This document shows, piece by piece, positions 1-14,049 of a stretch of DNA of 64,000 nucleotides. Positions within the stretch are counted from its first letter, which is position 1, and each line of letters opens with the position of its first letter. The notes under the pieces are model-generated. The model was not told the DNA's origin. It did not search any database and worked only from the letters and a program-made list of their open reading frames with translations. Source of the DNA: Hordeum vulgare subsp. vulgare (taxonomy: Eukaryota; Streptophyta; Magnoliopsida; Poales; Poaceae); NCBI RefSeq assembly GCF_904849725.1, contig NC_058521.1:338380638-338444637 (forward strand). Reading direction: 5' to 3'. The translations under genes were made by a program, and so were the position numbers.

Positions 1-195
1 CCACCGTGCTTGACCCTAACTTAGGTATGTTATTTCTAGTGTTTTAATAAAAGATAGCTAGATGACATAATTAGCTTAGTTAGCTCCAAAAAGACCTATT
101 TAATAAAATATAGCTAGATGACATAGTTAGCTTAATTATCTTAGTTAGTTTAGTTAGCTTAGATAGCTTAATTAGCTTAGTTGGCTTAGTTAGCT
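1..195. repeat. Irregular short repeats at left edge of the satellite array
   Basis: AT-rich sequence made of diverged copies of a short motif: TTAGCTCC or TTAGCTTAG followed by AAATGACATAATTAG or AATGACCTAT. It lacks the purine and pyrimidine blocks of the array to its right. A first short, mostly block-less unit follows from about position 196. The same style of repeat reappears on the far side of the array at 15291-15530, so the array appears to have grown inside a region that already carried these short repeats. Confidence 0.7.
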
Positions 196-3100
196 CCTCC
201 TTCTCCTTCTTCTTCCAACAAAGCCTAAATTGGCTAATTATCCATCTAAATGACATAATTAGCTTAGTTAGCTCCTAAATGGTCTATTTAATAAAAAATG
301 ACCTATACTTAGCTAATTATCCTCGAAATGACATAATTAGCTCCAAAAAGGCATTCTTAGCCAATTTAGCCCGAAGAAGTAGACGAGAGGAGAAGAAAGA
401 GGAAAAATGAAAGGAAGGAAGAAAAAGAAGAGGAGAAGAAGGAGAAGGAGAGGGAGGAGGATAAGAAGGAGGAGAAGAAGGAGAAGGAGCTCCTCCTTCT
501 CCTTCTTCCTCCTTCTTCCACATTCTCCTTCTCCTTCTTCTTTTCTTCTTCTTCTCCTCTTCCGTCTCCTTCTCCTCCTCCTCCTCCTTTTACTTCTTCT
601 TCTCTTTCTCTTATTCTACATAGCTTAATTAGACTCATCCAACAAAGCCTAAATTGGCTAATTATCCATCTAAATGACATAATTAGCTTAGTTAGCTCCT
701 AAATGGTCTATTTAATAAAAAATGACCTATACTTAGCTAATTATCCTCGAAATGACATAATTAGTTCCAAAAAGGCATTCTTAGCCAATTTAGCCCGAAG
801 AAGGAGACGAGGGGAGAAGAAAGAGGAAAAATGAAAGGAAGGAAGAAGAAGAAGAGGAGGAGAAGGAGAGGGAGAGGGAGGAGGATAAGAAGAAGGAGGA
901 GAAGGAGGAGAAGAAGGAGAAGGAGCTCCTCCTTCTCCTTCTTCCTCCTTCTCCTTCTCCTTCTTCTTTTCTTCTTCTTCTCCTCTTCCGTCTCCTTCTC
1001 CTCCTCCTCCTCCTCCTCCTTCTTTTACTTCTTCTTCTCTTTCTCTTATTCTACGTAGCTTAATTAGACTCATCCAACAGAGCCTAAATTGGCTAATTAT
1101 CCATCTAAATGACATAATTAGCTTAGTTAGCTCCTAAATGGTCTATTTAATAAAAAATGACCTATACTTAGCTAATTATCCTCGAAATGACATAATTAGC
1201 TCCAAAAAGGCATTCTTAGCCAATTTATCCCGAAGAAGTAGACGAGAGGAGAAGAAAGAGGAAAATGAAAGGAAGGAAGAAGAAGAAGAGGAGAAGAAGG
1301 AGAAGGAGAGGGCGGAGGATAAGAAGAAGGAGGAGAAGGAGGAGAAGAAGGAGAAGGAGCTCCTCCTTCTCCTTCTTCCTCCTTCTTACTCCTTCTCCTT
1401 CTCCTTCTTCATTTCTTCTTCTTTTCCTCTTCCGTCTGCTTCTCCTCCTCCACTTCCTCCTCCTCCTTCTTTTACTTCTTCTTCTCTTTCTCTTATTCTA
1501 CGTAGCTTAATTAGACTCATTCAACAAAGCCTAAATTGGCTAATTATCCATCTAAATGACATAATTAGCTTAGTTAGCTCCTAAATGGTCTATTTAATAA
1601 AAAAATGACCTATACTTAGCTAATTATCCTCGAAATGACATAATTAGCTCCAAAAAGGCATTCTTAACCAATTTAGCCCGAAGAAGTAGACGAGAGGAGA
1701 AGAAAGAGGAAAAATGAAAGGAAGGAAGAAAAAGAAGAGGAGAAGAAGGAGAAGGAGAGGGAGGAGGATAACAAGAAGGAGGAGAAGGAGGAGAAGAAGG
1801 AGAAGGAGCTCCTCCTTCTCCTTCTTCCTCCTTCTTCCTCCTTCTCCTTCTCAATCTTCTTTTCTTCTTCTTCTCCTCTTCCGTCTCCTTCTCCTCCTCC
1901 TGCTCCTTTTACTTCTTCTTCTCTTTCTCTTATTCTATGTAGCTTAATTAGACTCATCTAACAAAGCCTAAATTGGCTAATTATCCATCTAAATGACATA
2001 ATTAGCTTAGTTAGCTCCTAAATGGTCTATTTAATAAAAAATGACCTATACTTAGCTAATTATCCTCGAAATGACATAATTAGCTCCAAAAAGGCATTCT
2101 TAGCTAATTTAGCCCAAAGAAGAAGACGAGAGGAGAAGAAAGAGGAAAAATGAAAGGAAGGAAGAAGAAGAAGAGGAGAAGAAGGAGAAGGAGAGGGAGG
2201 AGGATAAGCAGAAGGAGGAGAAGAAGGAGAAGGAGCTCCTCCTTCTCCTTCTTCCTCCTTCTTCCTCCTTCTCCTTCTCCTTCTTCTTTTCTTCTTCTTC
2301 TCCTCTTCCGTCTCCTTCTCCTCCTCCTCCTCCTCCTCCTTCTTTTACTTCTTCTTCTCTTTCTCTTATTCTACGTAGCTTAATTAGACTCATCCAACAA
2401 AGCCTAAATTGGCTAATTATCCATCTAAATGACATAATTAGCTTAGTTAGCTCCTAAATGGTCTATTTAATAAAAAATGACCTATTCTTAGCTAATTATC
2501 CTCGAAATGACATAATTAGCTCCAAAAAGGCATTCTTAGCCAATTTAGCCCGAAGAAGTAGACGAGAGGAGAAGAAAGAACCAAAATGAAAGGAAGGAAG
2601 AAGAAGAAGAGGAGAAGAAGGAGAAGGAGAGGGAGGAGGATAAGAAGAAGGAGGAGAAGGAGGAGAAGAAGGAGAAGGAGCTCCTCCTTCTCCTTCTCCT
2701 TCTTCTTTTCTTCTTCTTCTCCTCTTCCGTCTCCTTCTCCTCCTCCTCCTCCTCCTTCTTTTACTTCTTCTTCTCGTTCTCTTATTCTACGTAGCTTAAA
2801 TAGACTCATCCAACAAAGCCTAAATTGGCTAATTATCCATCTAAATGACATAATTAGCTTAGTTAGCTCCTAAATGGTCTATTTAATAAAAAATGACCTA
2901 TACTTAGCTAATTATCCTCGAAATGACATAATTAGATCCAAAAAGGCATTCTTAGCTAATTTAGCCCGAAGAAGTAGACGAGAGGAGAAGAAAGAACCAA
3001 AATGAAAGGAAGGAAGAAGAAGAAGAGGAGAAGAAGGAGAAGGAGAGGGAGGAGGATAAGAAGAAGGAGGAGAAGGAGGAGAAGAAGGAGAAGGAGCTCC

Positions 3101-3841
3101 TCCTTCTCCTTCTCCTTCTTCTTTTCTTCTTCTTCTCCTCTTCCGTCTCCTTCTCCTCCTCCTCCTCCTCCTTCTTTTACTTCTTCTTCTCTTTCTCTTA
3201 TTCTACGTAGCTTAATTAGACTCATCCAACAAAGCCTAAATTAGCTAATTATCCATCTAAATGACATAATTAACTTAGTTAGCTCCTAAATGGTCTATTT
3301 AATAAAAAATGACCTATACTTAGCTAATTATCCTCGAAATGACATAATTAGCTCCAAAAAGGCATTCTTAGCCAATTTAGCCCGAAGAAGTAGACGAGAG
3401 GAGAAGAAAGAGGAAAAATGAAAGGAAGGAAGAAAAAGAAGAGGAGAAGAAGGAGAAGGAGAGGGAGGAGGATAAGAAGGAGGAGAAGAAGGAGAAGGAG
3501 CTCCTCCTTCTCCTTCTTCCTCCTTCTTCCACATTCTCTTTCTCCTTCTTGTTTTCTTCTTCTTCTCCTCTTCCGTCTCCTTCTCCTCCTCCTCCTCCTT
3601 TTACTTCTTCTTCTCTTTCTCTTATTCTACGTAGCTTAATTAGACTCATCCAACAAAGCCTAAATTGGCTAATTATCCATCTAAATGACATAATTAGCTT
3701 AGTTAGCTCCTAAATGGTCTATTTAATAAAAAATGACCTATACTTAGCTAATTATCCTCGAAATGACATAATTAGCTCCAAAAAGGCATTCTTAGCCAAT
3801 TTAGCCCGAAGAAGGAGACGAGAGGAGAAGAAAGAGGAAAA

Positions 3842-6800
3842 ATGAAAGGAAGGAAGAAGAAGAAGAGGAGAAGAAGGAGAAGGAGAGGGAGGAGGATAAG
3901 CAGAAGGAGAAGGAGCTCCTCCTTCTCCTTCTTCCTCCTTCTTCCTCCTTCTCCTTCTCCTTCTTCTTTTCTTCTTCTTCTCCTCTTCCGTCTCCTTCTC
4001 CTCCTCCTCCTCCTCCTTATTTTACTTCTTCTTCTCTTTCTCTTATTCTACGTAGCTTAATTAGACTCATCCAACAAAGCCTAAATTGGCTAATTATCCA
4101 TCTAAATGACATAATTAGCTTAGTTAGCTCCTAAATGGTCTATTTAATAAAAAATGACCTATACTTAGCTAATTATCCTCGAAATGACATAATTAGCTCC
4201 AAAAAGGCATTCTTAGCCAATTTAGCCCGAAGAAGTAGACGAGAGGAGAAGAAAGAACCAAAATGAAAGGAAGGAAGAAGAAGAAGAGGAGAAGAAGGAG
4301 AAGGAGAGGGAGGAGGATAAGAAGAAGGAGGAGAAGGAGGAGAAGAAGGAGAAGGAGCTCTTCCTTGTCCTTCTCCTTCTTCTTTTCTTCTTCTTCTCCT
4401 CTTCCGTCTCCTTCTCCTCCTCCTCCTCCTCCTCCCCCTCCTCCTTCTTTTACTTCTTCTTCTCTTTCTCTTATTCTACGTAGCTTAATTAGACTCATCC
4501 AACAAAGCCTAAATTGGCTAATTATCCATCTAAATGACATAATTAGCTTAGTTAGCTCCTAAATGGTCTATTTAATAAAAAATGACCTATACTTAGCTAA
4601 TTATCCTCGAAATGACATAATTAGCTCCAAAAAGGCATTCTTAGCCAATTTAGCCCGAAGAAGTAGACGAGAGGAGAAGAAAGAGGAAAAATGAAAGGAA
4701 GGAAGAAAAAGAAGAGGAGAAGAAGGAGAAGGAGAGGGAGGAGGATAAGAAGGAGGAGAAGAAGGAGAAGGAGCTCCTCCTTGTCCTTCTTCCACCTTCT
4801 TCCACATTCTCCTTCTCCTTCTTCTTTTCTTCTTCTTCTCCTCTTCCGTCTCCTTCTCCTCCTCCTCCTCCTTTTACTTCTTCTTCTCTTTCTCTTATTC
4901 TACGTAGCTTAATTAGACTCATCCAACAAAGCCTAAATTGGCTAATTATCCATCTAAATGACATAATTAGCTTAGTTAGCTCCTAAATGGTCTATTTAAT
5001 AAAAAATGACCTATACTTAGCTAATTATCCTCGAAATGACATAATTAGCTCCAAAAAGGCATTCTTAGCCAATTTAGCCCGAAGAAGTAGACGAGAGGAG
5101 AAGAAAGAGGAAAAATGAAAGGAAGGAAGAAAAAGAAGAGGAGAAGAAGGAGAAGGAGAGGGAGGAGGATAAGAAGGAGGAGAAGAAGGAGAAGGAGCTC
5201 CTCCTTCTCCTTCTTCCACCTTCTTCCACATTCTCCTTCTCCTTCTTCTTTTCTTCTTCTTCTCCTCTTCCGTCTCCTTCTTCTCCTCCTCCTCCTGTTA
5301 CTTCTTCTTCTCTTTCTCTTATTCTACGTAGCTTAATTAGACTCATCCAACAAAGCCTAAATTGGCTAATTATCCATCTAAATGACATAATTAGCTTAGT
5401 TAGCTCCTAAATGGTCTATTTAATAAAAAATGACCTATACTTAGCTAATTATCCTCGAAATGACATAATTAGCTCCAAAAAGGCATTCTTAGCCAATTTA
5501 GCCCGAAGAAGGAGATGAGAGGAGAAGAAAGAGGAAAAATGAAAGGAAGGAAGAAGAAGAAGAGGAGAAGAAGGAGAAGGAGAGGGAGGAGGATAAGCAG
5601 AAGGAGAAGGAGCTCCTCCTTCTCCTTCTTCCTCCTTCTCCTTCTCCTTCTTCTTTTCTTCTTCTTCTCCTCTTCCGTCTCCTTCTCCTCCTCCTCCTCC
5701 TCCTTCTTTTACTTCTTCTTCTCTTTCTCTTATTCTACGTAGCTTAATTAGACTCATCCAACAAAGCCTAAATTGGCTAATTATCCATCTAAATGACATA
5801 ATTAGCTTAGTTAGCTCCTAAATGGTCTATTTAATGAAAAATGACCTATACTTAGCTAATTATCCTCGATATGACATAATTAGCTCCCAAAAGGCATTCT
5901 TTGCCAATTTATCCCGAAGAAGGAGACGAGAGGAGAAGAACGAGGAAAAATGAAAGGAAGGAAGAAGCAGAAGAGGAGAAGAAGAAGAAGGAGTGGGAGG
6001 AGGATAAGAAGAAGGAGGAGAAGAAGGAGAAGGAGCTCCTCCTTCTACTTCTTCCTCCTTCTTCCTCCTTCTCCTTCTCCTTCTTCTTTTCTTCTTCTTC
6101 TCCTCTTCCGTCTCCTTCTCCTCCTCCTCCTCCTCCTCCTCCTTCTTTTACTTCTTCTTCTCTTTCTCTTATTCTATGTAGCTTAATTAGACTCATCCAA
6201 CAACGCCTAAATTGGCTAATTATCCATCTAAATGACATAATTAGCTTAGTTAGCTCCTAAATGGTCTATTTAATAAAAAATGACCTATAATTAGCTAATT
6301 ATCCTCGAAATGACATAATTAGCTCCAAAAAGGCATTCTTAGCCAATTTAGCCCGAAGAAGGAGACGAGAGGAGAAGAAAGAGGAAAAATGAAAGGAAGG
6401 AAGAAGAAGAAGAGGAGAAGAAGGAGAAGGAGAGGGAGGAGGATAAGCAGAAGGAGAAGGAGCTCCTCCTTCTCCTTCTTCCTCCTTCTTCCTCCTTCTC
6501 CTTCTCCTTCTTCTTTTCTTCTTCTTCTCCTCTTCCGTCTCCTTCTCCTCCTCCTCCTCCTCCTTATTTTACTTCTTCTTCTCTTTCTCTTATTCTACGT
6601 AGCTTAATTAGACTCATCCAACAAAGCCTAAATTGGCTAATTATCCATCTAAATGACATAATTAGCTTAGTTAGCTCCTAAATGGTCTATTTAATAAAAA
6701 ATGACCTATACTTAGCTAATTATCCTCGAAATGACATAATTAGCTCCAAAAAGGCATTCTTAGCCAATTTAGCCCGAAGAAGTAGACGAGAGGAGAAGAA

Positions 6801-8935
6801 AGAACCAAAATGAAAGGAAGGAAGAAGAAGAAGAGGAGAAGAAGGAGAAGGAGAGGGAGGAGGATAAGAAGAAGGAGGAGAAGGAGGAGAAGAAGGAGAA
6901 GGAGCTCTTCCTTGTCCTTCTCCTTCTTCTTTTCTTCTTCTTCTCCTCTTCCGTCTCCTTCTCCTCCTCCTCGTCCTCCTCCTCCTCCTCCTTCTTTTAC
7001 TTCTTCTTCTCTTTCTCTTATTCTACGTAGCTTAATTAGACTCATCCAACAAAGCCTAAATTGGCTAATTATCCATCTAAATGACATAATTAGCTTAGTT
7101 AGCTCCTAAATGGTCTATTTAATAAAAAATGACCTATACTTAGCTAATTATCCTCGAAATGACATAATTAGCTCCAAAAAGGCATTCTTAGCCAATTTAG
7201 CCCGAAGAAGTAGACGAGAGGAGAAGAAAGAGGAAAAATGAAAGGAAGGAAGAAAAAGAAGAGGAGAAGAAGGAGAAGGAGAGGGAGGAGGATAAGAAGG
7301 AGGAGAAGAAGGAGAAGGAGCTCCTCCTTGTCCTTCTTCCACCTTCTTCCACATTCTCCTTCTCCTTCTTCTTTTCTTCTTCTTCTCCTCTTCCGTCTCC
7401 TTCTCCTCCTCCTCCTCCTTTTACTTCTTCTTCTCTTTCTCTTATTCTACGTAGCTTAATAAGACTCATCCAACAAAGCCTAAATTGGCTAATTATCCAT
7501 CTAAATGACATAATTAGCTTAGTTAGCTCCTAAATGGTCTATTTAATAAAAAATGACCTATACTTAGCTAATTATCCTCGAAATGACATAATTAGCTCCA
7601 AAAAGGCATTCTTAGCCAATTTAGCCCGAAGAAGTAGACGAGAGGAGAAGAAAGAGGAAAAATGAAAGGAAGGAAGAAAAAGAAGAGGAGAAGAAGGAGA
7701 AGGAGAGGGAGGAGGATAAGAAGGAGGAGAAGAAGGAGAAGGAGCTCCTCCTTCTCCTTCTTCCACCTTCTTCCACATTCTCCTTCTCCTTCTTCTTTTC
7801 TTCTTCTTCTCCTCTTCCGTCTCCTTCTTCTCCTCCTCCTCCTGTTACTTCTTCTTCTCTTTCTCTTATTCTACGTAGCTTAATTAGACTCATCCAACAA
7901 AGCCTAAATTGGCTAATTATCCATCTAAATGACATAATTAGCTTAGTTAGCTCCTAAATGGTCTATTTAATAAAAAATGACCTATACTTAGCTAATTATC
8001 CTCGAAATGACATAATTAGCTCCAAAAAGGCATTCTTAGCCAATTTAGCCCGAAGAAGGAGATGAGAGGAGAAGAAAGAGGAAAAATGAAAGGAAGGAAG
8101 AAGAAGAAGAGGAGAAGAAGGAGAAGGAGAGGGAGGAGGATAAGCAGAAGGAGAAGGAGCTCCTCCTTCTCCTTCTTCCTCCTTCTCCTTCTCCTTCTTC
8201 TTTTCTTCTTCTTCTCCTCTTCCGTCTCCTTCTCCTCCTCCTCCTCCTCCTTCTTTTACTTCTTCTTCTCTTTCTCTTATTCTACGTAGCTTAATTAGAC
8301 TCATCCAACAAAGCCTAAATTGGCTAATTATCCATCTAAATGACATAATTAGCTTAGTTAGCTCCTAAATGGTCTATTTAATGAAAAATGACCTATACTT
8401 AGCTAATTATCCTCGATATGACATAATTAGCTCCCAAAAGGCATTCTTTGCCAATTTATCCCGAAGAAGGAGACGAGAGGAGAAGAACGAGGAAAAATGA
8501 AAGGAAGGAAGAAGCAGAAGAGGAGAAGAAGAAGAAGGAGTGGGAGGAGGATAAGAAGAAGGAGGAGAAGAAGGAGAAGGAGCTCCTCCTTCTACTTCTT
8601 CCTCCTTCTTCCTCCTTCTCCTTCTCCTTCTTCTTTTCTTCTTCTTCTCCTCTTCCGTCTCCTTCTCCTCCTCCTCCTCCTCCTCCTCCTTCTTTTACTT
8701 CTTCTTCTCTTTCTCTTATTCTATGTAGCTTAATTAGACTCATCCAACAACGCCTAAATTGGCTAATTATCCATCTAAATGACATAATTAGCTTAGTTAG
8801 CTCCTAATTGGTCTATTTAATAAAAAATGACCTATACTTAGCTAATTATCCTCGAAATGACATAATTAGCTCCAAAAAGGCATTCTTAGCCAATTTAGCC
8901 CGAAGAAGTAGACGAGAGGCGAAGAAAGAACCAAA
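3842..8935 (+). repeat. Higher-order tandem duplication: 2547-bp block of six units, two copies
   Basis: Six consecutive unit landmarks (3842, 4263, 4691, 5115, 5539, 5950) are each repeated exactly 2547 bp later (6389, 6810, 7238, 7662, 8086, 8497). Unit-specific variants repeat in the same order, including GAAGCAGAAGAGG with GGAGTGGGAGG in the sixth unit and CTTGTCCTTCTCC in the second. The copies differ by only a few bases that I noticed, for example near 4434 versus 6972, and CTTAATTAG versus CTTAATAAG near 7457. This points to a recent duplication by unequal exchange or replication slippage. Confidence 0.9.
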
Positions 8936-11900
8936 ATGAAAGGAAGGAAGAAGAAGAAGAGGAGAAGAAGGAGAAGGAGAGGGAGGAGGATAAGAAGAAG
9001 GAGGAGAAGGAGGAGAAGAAGGAGAAGGAGCTCCTCCTTCTCCTTCTCCTTCTTCTTTTCTTCTTCTTCTCCTCTTTCGTCTCCTTCTCCTCCTCCTCCT
9101 CCTCTTCCTTCTTTTACTTCTTCTTCTCTTTCTCTTATTCTACGTAGCTTAATTAGACTCATCCAACAAAGCCTAAATTGGCTAATTATCCATCTAAATG
9201 ACATAATTAGCTTAGTTAGCTCCTAAATGGTCTATTTAATAAAAAATGACCTATACTTAGCTAATTATCCTCGAAATGACATAATTAGCTCCAAAAAGGC
9301 ATTCTTAGCCAATTTTGCCCGAAGAAGTAGACGAGAGGAGAAGAAAGAGGAAAAATGAAAGGAAGGAAGAAAAAGAAGAGGAGAAGAAGGAGAAGGAGAG
9401 GGAGGAGGATAAGAAGAAGGAGAAGAAGGAGAAGGAGCTCCTCCTTCTCCTTCTTCCTCCTTCTTCCACATTCTCCTTCTCCTTCTTCTTTTCTTCTTCT
9501 TCTCCTCTTCCGTCTCCTTCTCCTCCTCCTCCTCCTTTTACTTCTTCTTCTCTTTCTCTTATTCTACGTAGCTTAATTAGACTCATCCAACAAAGCCTAA
9601 ATTGGCTAATTATCCATCTAAATGACATAATTAGCTTAGTTAGCTCCTAAATGGTCTATTTAATAAAAAATGACCTATACTTAGCTAATTATCCTCGAAA
9701 TGACATAATTAGCTCCAAAAAGGCATTCTTAGCCAATTTAGCCCGAAGAAGGAGACGAGAGGAGAAGAAAGAGGAAAAATGAAAGGAAGGAAGAAGAAGA
9801 AGAGGAGAAGAAGGAGAAGGAGAGGGAGGAGGATAAGCAGAAGGAGAAGGAGCTCCTCCTTCTCCTTCTTCCTCCTTCTTCCTCCTTCTCCTTCTCCTTC
9901 TTCTTTTCTTCTTCTTCTCCTCTTCCGTCTCCTTCTCCTCCTCCTCCTCCTCCTTCTTTTACTTCTTCTTCTCTTTCTCTTATTCTACGTAGCTTAATTA
10001 GACTCATCCAACAAAGCCTAAATTGGCTAATTATCCATCTAAATGACATAATTAGCTTAGTTAGCTCCTAAATGGTCTATTTAATGAAAAATGACCTATA
10101 CTTAGCTAATTATCCTCGAAATGACATAATTAGCTCCAAAAAGGCATTCTTAGCCAAGTTAACCCGAAGAAGGAGACGAGAGGAGAAGAAAGAGGAAAAA
10201 TGAAAGGAAGGAAGAAGCAGAAGAGGAGAAGCAGAAGAAGGAGTGGGAGGAGGATAAGAAGAAGGAGGAGAAGAAGGAGAAGGAGCTCCTCCTTCTCCTT
10301 CTTCCTCCTTCTTCCTCCTTCTCCTTCTCCTTCTTATTTTCTTCTTCTTCTCCTCTTCCGTCTCCTTCTCCTCCTCCTCCTCCTCCTCCTCCTTCTTTTA
10401 CTTCTTCTTCTCTTTCTCTTATTCTACGTAGCTTAATTAGACTCATCCAACAAAGCCTAAATTGGCTAATTATCCATCTAAATGACATAATTAGCTTAGT
10501 TAGCTGCTAAATGGTCTATTTAATAAAAAATGACCTATACTTAGCTAATTATCCTCGAAATGACATAATTAGCTCCAAAAAGGCATTCTTAGCCAATTTA
10601 GCCCGAAGAAGTAGACGAGAGGAGAAGAAAGAACCAAAATGAAAGGAAGGAAGAAGAAGAAGAGGAGAAGAAGGAGAAGGAGAGGGAGGAGGATAAGAAG
10701 AAGGAGGAGAAGGAGGAGAAGAAGGAGAAGGAGCTCCTCCTTGTCCTTCTCCTTCTTCTTTTCTTCTTCTTCTCCTCTTCCGTCTCCTTCTCCTCCTCCT
10801 CCTCCTCCTCCTCCTCCTCCTTCTTTTACTTCTTCTTCTCTTTCTCTTGTTCTACGTAGCTTAATTAGACTCATCCAACAAAGCCTAAATTGGCTAATTA
10901 TCCATCTAAATGACATAATTAGCTTAGTTAGCTCCTAAATGGTCTATTTAATAAAAAATGACCTATACTTAGCTAATTATCCTCGAAATGACATAATTAG
11001 CTCCAAAAAGGCATTCTTAGCCAATTTAGCCCGAAGAAGTAGACGAGAGGAGAAGAAAGAGGAAAAATGAAAGGAAGGAAGAAAAAGAAGAGGAGAAGAA
11101 GGAGAAGGAGAGGGAGGAGGATAAGAAGGAGGAGAAGAAGGAGAAGGAGCTCCTCCTTCTCCTTCTTCCACCTTCTTCCACATTCTCCTTCTCCTTCTTC
11201 TTTTCTTCTTCTTCTCCTCTTCCGTCTCCTTCTCCTCCTCCTCCTCATTTTACTTCTTCTTCTCTTTCTCTTATTCTACGTAGCTTAATTAGACTCATCC
11301 AACAAAGCCTAAATTGGCTAATTATCCATCTAAATGACATAATTAGCTTAGTTAGCTCCTAAATGGTCTATTTAATAAAAAATGACCTATACTTAGCTAA
11401 TTATCCTCGAAATGACATAATTAGCTCCAAAAAGGCATTCTTAGCCAATTTAGCCCGAAGAAGGAGACGAGAGGAGAAGAAAGAGGAAAAATGAAAGGAA
11501 GGAAGAAGAAGAAGAGGAGAAGAAGGAGAAGGAGAGGGAGGAGGATAAGCAGAAGGAGAAGGAGCTCCTCCTTCTCCTTCTTCCTCCTTCTCCTTCTCCT
11601 TCTTCTTTTCTTCTTCTTCTCCTCTTCCGTCTCCTTCTCCTCCTCCTCCTCCTCCTTCTTTTACTTCTTCTTCTCTTTCTCTTATTCTACGTAGCTTAAT
11701 TAGACTCATCCAACAAAGCCTAAATTGGCTAATTATCCATCTAAATGACATAATTAGCTTAGTTAGCTCCTAAATGGTCTATTTAATGAAAAATGACCTA
11801 TACTTAGCTAATTATCCTCGATATGACATAATTAGCTCCAAAAAGGCATTCTTAGCCAATTTATCCCGAAGAAGGAGACGAGAGGAGAAGAAAGAGGAAA

Positions 11901-14049
11901 AATGAAAGGAAGGAAGAAGCAGAAGAGGAGAAGAAGAAGAAGGAGTGGGAGGAGGATAAGAAGAAGGAGGAGAAGAAGGAGAAGGAGCTCCTCCTTCTAC
12001 TTCTTCCTCCTTCTTCCTCCTTCTCCTTCTCCTTCTTCTTTTCTTCTTCTTCTCCTCTTCCGTCTCCTTCTCCTCCTCCTCCTCCCCCTCCTCCTCCTTC
12101 TTTTACTTCTTCTTCTCTTTCTCTTATTCTATGTAGCTTAATTAGACTCATCCAACAACGCCTAAATTGGCTAATTATCCATCTAAATGACATAATTAGC
12201 TTAGTTAGCTCCTAAATGGTCTATTTAATAAAAAATGACCTATACTTAGCTAATTATCCTCGAAATGACATAATTAGCTCCAAAAAGGCATTCTTAGCCA
12301 ATTTAGCCCGAAGAAGTAGACGAGAGGCGAAGAAAGAACCAAAATGAAAGGAAGGAAGAAGAAGAAGAGGAGAAGAAGGAGAAGGAGAGGGAGGAGGATA
12401 AGAAGAAGGAGGAGAAGGAGGAGAAGAAGGAGAAGGAGCTCCTCCTTCTCCTTCTCCTTCTCCTTCTTCTTTTCTTCTTCTTCTCCTCTTTCGTCTCCTT
12501 CTCCTCCTCCTCCTCCTCCTCTTCCTTCTTTTACTTCTTCTTCTCTTTCTCTTATTCTACGTAGCTTAATTAGACTCATCCAACAAAGCCTAAATTGGCT
12601 AATTATCCATCTAAATGACATAATTAGCTTAGTTAGCTCCTAAATGGTCTATTTAATAAAAAATGACCTATACTTAGCTAATTATCCTCGAAATGACATA
12701 ATTAGCTCCAAAAAGGCATTCTTAGCCAATTTAGCCCGAAGAAGTAGACGAGAGGAGAAGAAAGAGGAAAAATGAAAGGAAGGAAGAAAAAGAAGAGGAG
12801 AAGAAGGAGAAGGAGAGGGAGGAGGATAAGAAGGAGGAGAAGAAGGAGAAGGAGCTCCTCCTTCTCCTTCTTCCTCCTTCTTCCACATTCTCCTTCTCCT
12901 TCTTCTTTTCTTCTTCTTCTCCTCTTCCGTCTCCTTCTCCTCCTCCTCCTCTTTTACTTCTTCTTCTCTTTCTCTTATTCTACGTAGCTTAATTAGACTC
13001 ATCCAACAAAGCCTAAATTGGCTAATTATCCATCTAAATGACATAATTAGCTTAGTTGGCTCCTAAATGGTCTATTTAATAAAAAATGACCTGTACTTAG
13101 CTAATTATCCTCGAAATGACATAATTAGCTCCAAAAAGGCATTCTTAGCCAATTTAGCCCGAAGAAGGAGACGAGAGGAGAAGAAAGAGGAAAAATGAAA
13201 GGAAGGAAGAAGAAGAAGAGGAGAAGAAGGAGAAGGAGAGGGAGGAGGATAAGCAGAAGGAGAAGGAGCTCCTCCTTCTCCTTCTTCCTCCTTCTTCCTC
13301 CTTCTCCTTCTCCTTCTTCTTTTCTTCTTCTTCTCCTCTTCCGTCTCCTTCTCCTCCTCCTCCTCCTTCTTTTACTTCTTCTTCTCTTTCTCTTATTCTA
13401 CGTAGCTTAATTAGACTCATCCAACAAAGCCTAAATTGGCTAATTATCCATCTAAATGACATAATTAGCTTAGTTAGCTCCTAAATGGTCTATTTAATGA
13501 AAAATGACCTATCCTTAGCTAATTATCCTCGAAATGACATAATTAGCTCCAAAAAGGAATTTTAGCCAAGTTAACCCGAAGAGGAGACGAGAGGAGAAGA
13601 AAGAGGAAAAATGAAAGGAAGGAAGAAGCAGAAGAGGAGAAGCAGAAGAAGGAGTGGGAGGAGGATAAGAAGAAGGAGGAGAAGAAGGAGAAGGAGCTCC
13701 TCCTTCTCCTTCTTCCTCCTTCTTCCTCCTTCTCCTTCTCCTTCTTCTTTTCTTCTTCTTCTCCTCTTCCGTCTCCTTCTCCTCCTCCTCCTCCTCCTCC
13801 TCCTTCTTTTACTTCTTCTTCTCTTTCTCTTATTCTACGTAGCTTAATTAGACTCATCGAACAAAGCCTAAATTGGCTAATTATCCATCTAAATGACATA
13901 ATTAGCTTAGTTAGCTGCTAAATGGTCTATTTAATAAAAAATGATCTATACTTAGCTAATTATCCTCGAAATGACATAATTAGCTCCAAAAAGGCATTCT
14001 TAGCCAATTTAGCCCGAGGAAGGAGCCGAGAGGAGAAGAAAGACGAAAA
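8936..14049 (+). repeat. Higher-order repeat of about 3.4 kb (eight units), one full copy and a half copy
   Basis: Units at 8936, 9355, 9779 and 10200 are matched in variant type and order by units at 12344, 12772, 13195 and 13611, an offset of 3408-3417 bp. Shared markers include CTCTTTCGTCTCC in the first unit of each set and GAGAAGCAGAAGAAGGAG in the fourth. Units 10639, 11067, 11491 and 11902 between them match variants from the 2547-bp block (second, fourth, fifth and sixth types). The offsets are not constant, so this duplication is older than the 2547-bp one or has been reshaped by small length changes in the tracts. Confidence 0.8.
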
